64,000 nt of DNA from CAZLGM01 sp964623625. GTDB lineage: Bacteria > Desulfobacterota > Desulfobulbia > Desulfobulbales > Desulfocapsaceae. The notes beneath the pieces were generated by a model. The model did no database searches, was not told the DNA's origin, and saw only the letters and a program-made list of their open reading frames with translations. The position numbers were made by a program, and so were the translations under genes. This document shows positions 62,134 through 64,000 of this stretch, one piece after another (within the stretch, counting starts at the first letter, position 1; every line of letters begins with the position of its first letter). Location of the stretch: contig CAZUUJ010000007.1 of the NCBI GenBank assembly GCA_964623625.1, forward strand, positions 1-64,000, read 5' to 3'.

Positions 62134-62730
62134 ATGATCCAGAAACACTTGAAGGTGCACACCGGAGTTGTTTCCAGGATCGGTATGACTTTGCTGATTT
62201 TGCTCTGGGCAGGTACCCAGGCATCAGCTGCTGACAGACCGATTATCGAAGAATGCATGCGCTGTCACGATGTGAAAACCTATCTGTATGAGATGAGCCA
62301 TTCATCCCATGCCGTTGACAACAACAAGAAAAAGATCACCTGTGAACAGTGTCATGACTTCCACTTCAATCCGCTGACGAGCTACTACGCCAGGGACGAG
62401 TATTACGATAAAAAGATCTTCAAACCCGAAGATTTTGATCGCCGAAGTATGCAGAAAACCGCTCCGGGCGCCATACCGGCTGAAAAATGCATGAAATGCC
62501 ATGAAGATCTGTATAAAAACGTCAAGGGAGAAAAAATTTCCCTCATCGGACAGCTTTGCCATGACGCCTATCAAGGTAAGAACGGAAGTACAAACAGAAA
62601 CTGTGCCGGCTGTCATATTAACATTGCCCACCTGCCGGAATTTGATCGAGGTCTGATGGTCAGAGCTGAATTTGCCAAAAGACTTGCTGAGAATCCGATG
62701 AAAGCTGAAAAGAAAGGAGGGCAGAAATAA
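62134..62730 (+). CDS. Periplasmic tetraheme c-type cytochrome
   Basis: 198 residues, AAAGGAGC upstream. The N-terminal hydrophobic segment (about 14-33) may be a cleaved signal (cut after ASAA) or an anchor. Four CxxCH sites: CMRCH 41-45, CEQCH 70-74, CMKCH 119-123 and CAGCH 157-161. A further C-H at 142-143 lacks the first Cys. Size and heme number resemble NapC/NrfH-type quinol dehydrogenases, but the typical NapC helix is not convincing, so NapC-like function is inference. Next gene overlaps by one base (TAATG). Confidence 0.85.
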   Translation: MIQKHLKVHTGVVSRIGMTLLILLWAGTQASAADRPIIEECMRCHDVKTYLYEMSHSSHAVDNNKKKITCEQCHDFHFNPLTSYYARDEYYDKKIFKPEDFDRRSMQKTAPGAIPAEKCMKCHEDLYKNVKGEKISLIGQLCHDAYQGKNGSTNRNCAGCHINIAHLPEFDRGLMVRAEFAKRLAENPMKAEKKGGQK

Positions 62731-63164
62731 TGAAAAAGAACCTGATGACCAAACAGTATATGAAATTGAGCTTGCTTTTTCTTATTTCTGCTATCTGTGT
62801 TTCCTTTTCCGCCATGGCAGCTCTTGCTGGGGGAGTAAATCATCTGAAGATTCCGGATGAAGCTGGCGACTGTTATGAATGCCACAAGAAGGCGACTCCG
62901 AAGGTTGCTCAGGATTGGTATGAATCCAAGCACGGTGTCGCGCTGTTGAAATGTTTTGTCTGTCATGGACAGCCTGACGGCAAGGGTTCGGTTCCCTGGT
63001 CGGTTGTTCCTGACGCAGCATCGGTCTGTCGTAAGTGTCACGATCCTGCGATGAAAAGGATGGAAGACAAGTACGGATTGAAACCGAATTGTTATAAATG
63101 TCATCCCTTTCATCAGAATTCTCTTCACCACGAGGCGTATAAAAAGTCTGCCAGCACTAAATAG
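62730..63164 (+). CDS. Second periplasmic tetraheme c-type cytochrome (NapM-like role)
   Basis: 144 residues with a signal peptide (about 1-31). Heme sites CYECH 48-52, CFVCH 75-79, CRKCH 100-104 and CYKCH 121-125. The close packing (about 20-25 residues apart) is typical of small tetraheme electron carriers. In Desulfovibrio the nap operon encodes a NapM cytochrome before napA, and the order here is similar. It likely shuttles electrons from the first cytochrome to the molybdoenzyme. Start overlaps the upstream stop. Confidence 0.85.
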   Translation: MKKNLMTKQYMKLSLLFLISAICVSFSAMAALAGGVNHLKIPDEAGDCYECHKKATPKVAQDWYESKHGVALLKCFVCHGQPDGKGSVPWSVVPDAASVCRKCHDPAMKRMEDKYGLKPNCYKCHPFHQNSLHHEAYKKSASTK

Positions 63165-63344
63165 CTGGGGTTAAGAAGCTGATGATTAATTAATGGGTAC
63201 CTTGAAATAGCAATTTTTCAAGGTGGCCTAAAAAAGTAGGAGGAAATGGGCTGTACAGGGGGAGAAACTCATCCACTCAGTCCGTGTTACTGTCTTACTC
63301 TCAATGTAAGGCAACAAAACCCTTTCTAAAAGGAGAAGAACCTT
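63165..63344. other. Intercistronic region with dispersed hairpin
   Basis: 180 bases between the second cytochrome and napA. It holds hairpin repeat copy C (63198-63230). No further promoter was recognised. It may alter relative expression of the two halves of the operon. Confidence 0.5.
63198..63230 (-). repeat. Dispersed hairpin repeat, copy C
   Basis: ACCTTGAAA (63200-63208) and TTTCAAGGT (63217-63225) are perfectly complementary around an 8-base loop. On the minus strand it matches the 16-base core of copy A near 11.8 kb. The distance (51 kb) and non-coding setting argue for a genome-wide repeat family. Confidence 0.75.
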
Positions 63345-64000
63345 ATGAAGTTAACAAGACGTGAAGTGCTCAAAACAGCTGCTGCAACTTCTGCTGTAAT
63401 GGCAGTCAGCGGCCCGTTATCAATGGTGAAAGAGGCAAATGCCGCTGAGCCGGATAAATGGGTGAAAGCCGTCTGTCGTTTCTGTGGAACCGGCTGTGGT
63501 GTTATGGTAGGTGTGAAAGGGAAGAAAGTCGTCACCGTCAAGGGTGACCCGAATAACCATAATGCAGGTTTTCTCTGCTTAAAAGGCGCGTTGATGCCGC
63601 CTGTAATTTATGCAAAAGAGAGGATTACCAAACCATACATTCGTAAGAACGGCAAGCTCACACCCGCAAGCTGGGATGAGGCTATGAGCCTGGTGGCTTC
63701 TAAATTCAAAGCCGCTATCAAGGAAGCCGGACCGACTGCTGTTGGTTATTACGGTTCCGGACAGGCGCTGACCGAGGAAACCTATCTGGCGTCCAAGATC
63801 TTCAAGGCAGGCTTAGGCTGTAATAACGTAGAGGGAAATCCACGTCTGTGTATGGCATCGGCTGTTGGTGGCTATGTAACCACTTACGGCAAGGATGAAC
63901 CATGCGGTTCTTATGCAGATATTGATGCAGCGACCTGCTTCTTTATTATCGGCTCAAATATGTCGGAATGTCATCCGATTATCTTCAAGCGTGTTGCTGC
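63345..64000 (+). CDS. napA: Periplasmic nitrate reductase catalytic subunit NapA (partial)
   Basis: First 218 residues only, with AGGAGAAG upstream. Tat signal with TRREVLK at residues 4-10. The 4Fe-4S ligands are Cys44, Cys47, Cys51 and Cys78 (CRFCGTGCG...FLCLKG). The molybdenum-binding residue is Cys169 in RLCMASAV, as in NapA (formate dehydrogenases usually have Sec/Cys elsewhere and DMSO reductases Ser). This supports nitrate reductase, although some NapA-like enzymes reduce other oxyanions. Downstream accessory genes lie outside the window. Confidence 0.9.
   Translation, partial: MKLTRREVLKTAAATSAVMAVSGPLSMVKEANAAEPDKWVKAVCRFCGTGCGVMVGVKGKKVVTVKGDPNNHNAGFLCLKGALMPPVIYAKERITKPYIRKNGKLTPASWDEAMSLVASKFKAAIKEAGPTAVGYYGSGQALTEETYLASKIFKAGLGCNNVEGNPRLCMASAVGGYVTTYGKDEPCGSYADIDAATCFFIIGSNMSECHPIIFKRVA

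Overview
The window looks like the chromosome of a sulfur-metabolising Desulfobacterota bacterium, most plausibly from the Desulfobulbales. Pointers are a dissimilatory-type ATP sulfurylase (sat), tetraheme c-type cytochromes beside a NapA-type molybdoenzyme, a heme-binding sensor kinase, several sigma-54 activators, a PglB/STT3-type oligosaccharyltransferase and a full minor-pilin operon ending in a giant PilY1. The taxon is inferred from gene content only. I saw no rRNA, tRNA, CRISPR array, transposase or prophage gene.

Layout. 0-5.8 kb: truncated cysS, an AmpG-like permease, a PilZ protein and a PAS/AAA+/Fis-type sigma-54 activator broken by a one-base frameshift. 5.3-11.6 kb (minus): small membrane protein, PrmA-like methyltransferase, nitroreductase and a 1428-residue AsmA/DUF748-type envelope protein. 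11.6-12.35 kb: a gene-free region full of inverted repeats. 12.3-15.5 kb: the translationally coupled operon cdaA-cdaR-glmM (c-di-AMP synthesis plus amino-sugar supply). 15.5-30.6 kb: an AT-rich surface-polysaccharide cluster with five glycosyltransferases, two methyltransferases, the Wzm/Wzt ABC exporter, a zinc alcohol dehydrogenase, two B12-type radical SAM enzymes and a winged-helix regulator with an operator-like palindrome at its start.

30.7-43 kb is a pilus region: oligosaccharyltransferase, VKOR-thioredoxin disulfide enzyme, two pilins, a GT-C/TPR protein with a methyltransferase and a GT2, and a PilS/PilR-like two-component pair. 41.9-52.8 kb holds fimT-pilW-pilV-pilX-pilY1, a small secreted protein and a separate pseudopilin. 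Sequences matching -24/-12 sigma-54 promoters precede both pilA and fimT, so the PilS/PilR pair between them is the natural regulator.

52.8-58.4 kb: divergent copper chaperone and copper ATPase, then sat and aroB. 58.7-64 kb: a sigma-54 activator and a heme-containing sensor kinase, divergent from a promoter region with a -24/-12 element and two tandem TACC-N4-GGTA sites, then two tetraheme cytochromes and napA running off the end. This reads as a self-contained redox-sensing switch for periplasmic nitrate (or related oxyanion) reduction.

The most interesting items are the inverted-repeat element near 12 kb with a dispersed hairpin unit inside one arm, the PilY1 whose von Willebrand domain carries an apparently circularly permuted insertion, the oligosaccharyltransferase/VKOR/pilin linkage, the tandem enhancer sites before the cytochromes, and the CAAAAAG frameshift in the first sigma-54 activator.
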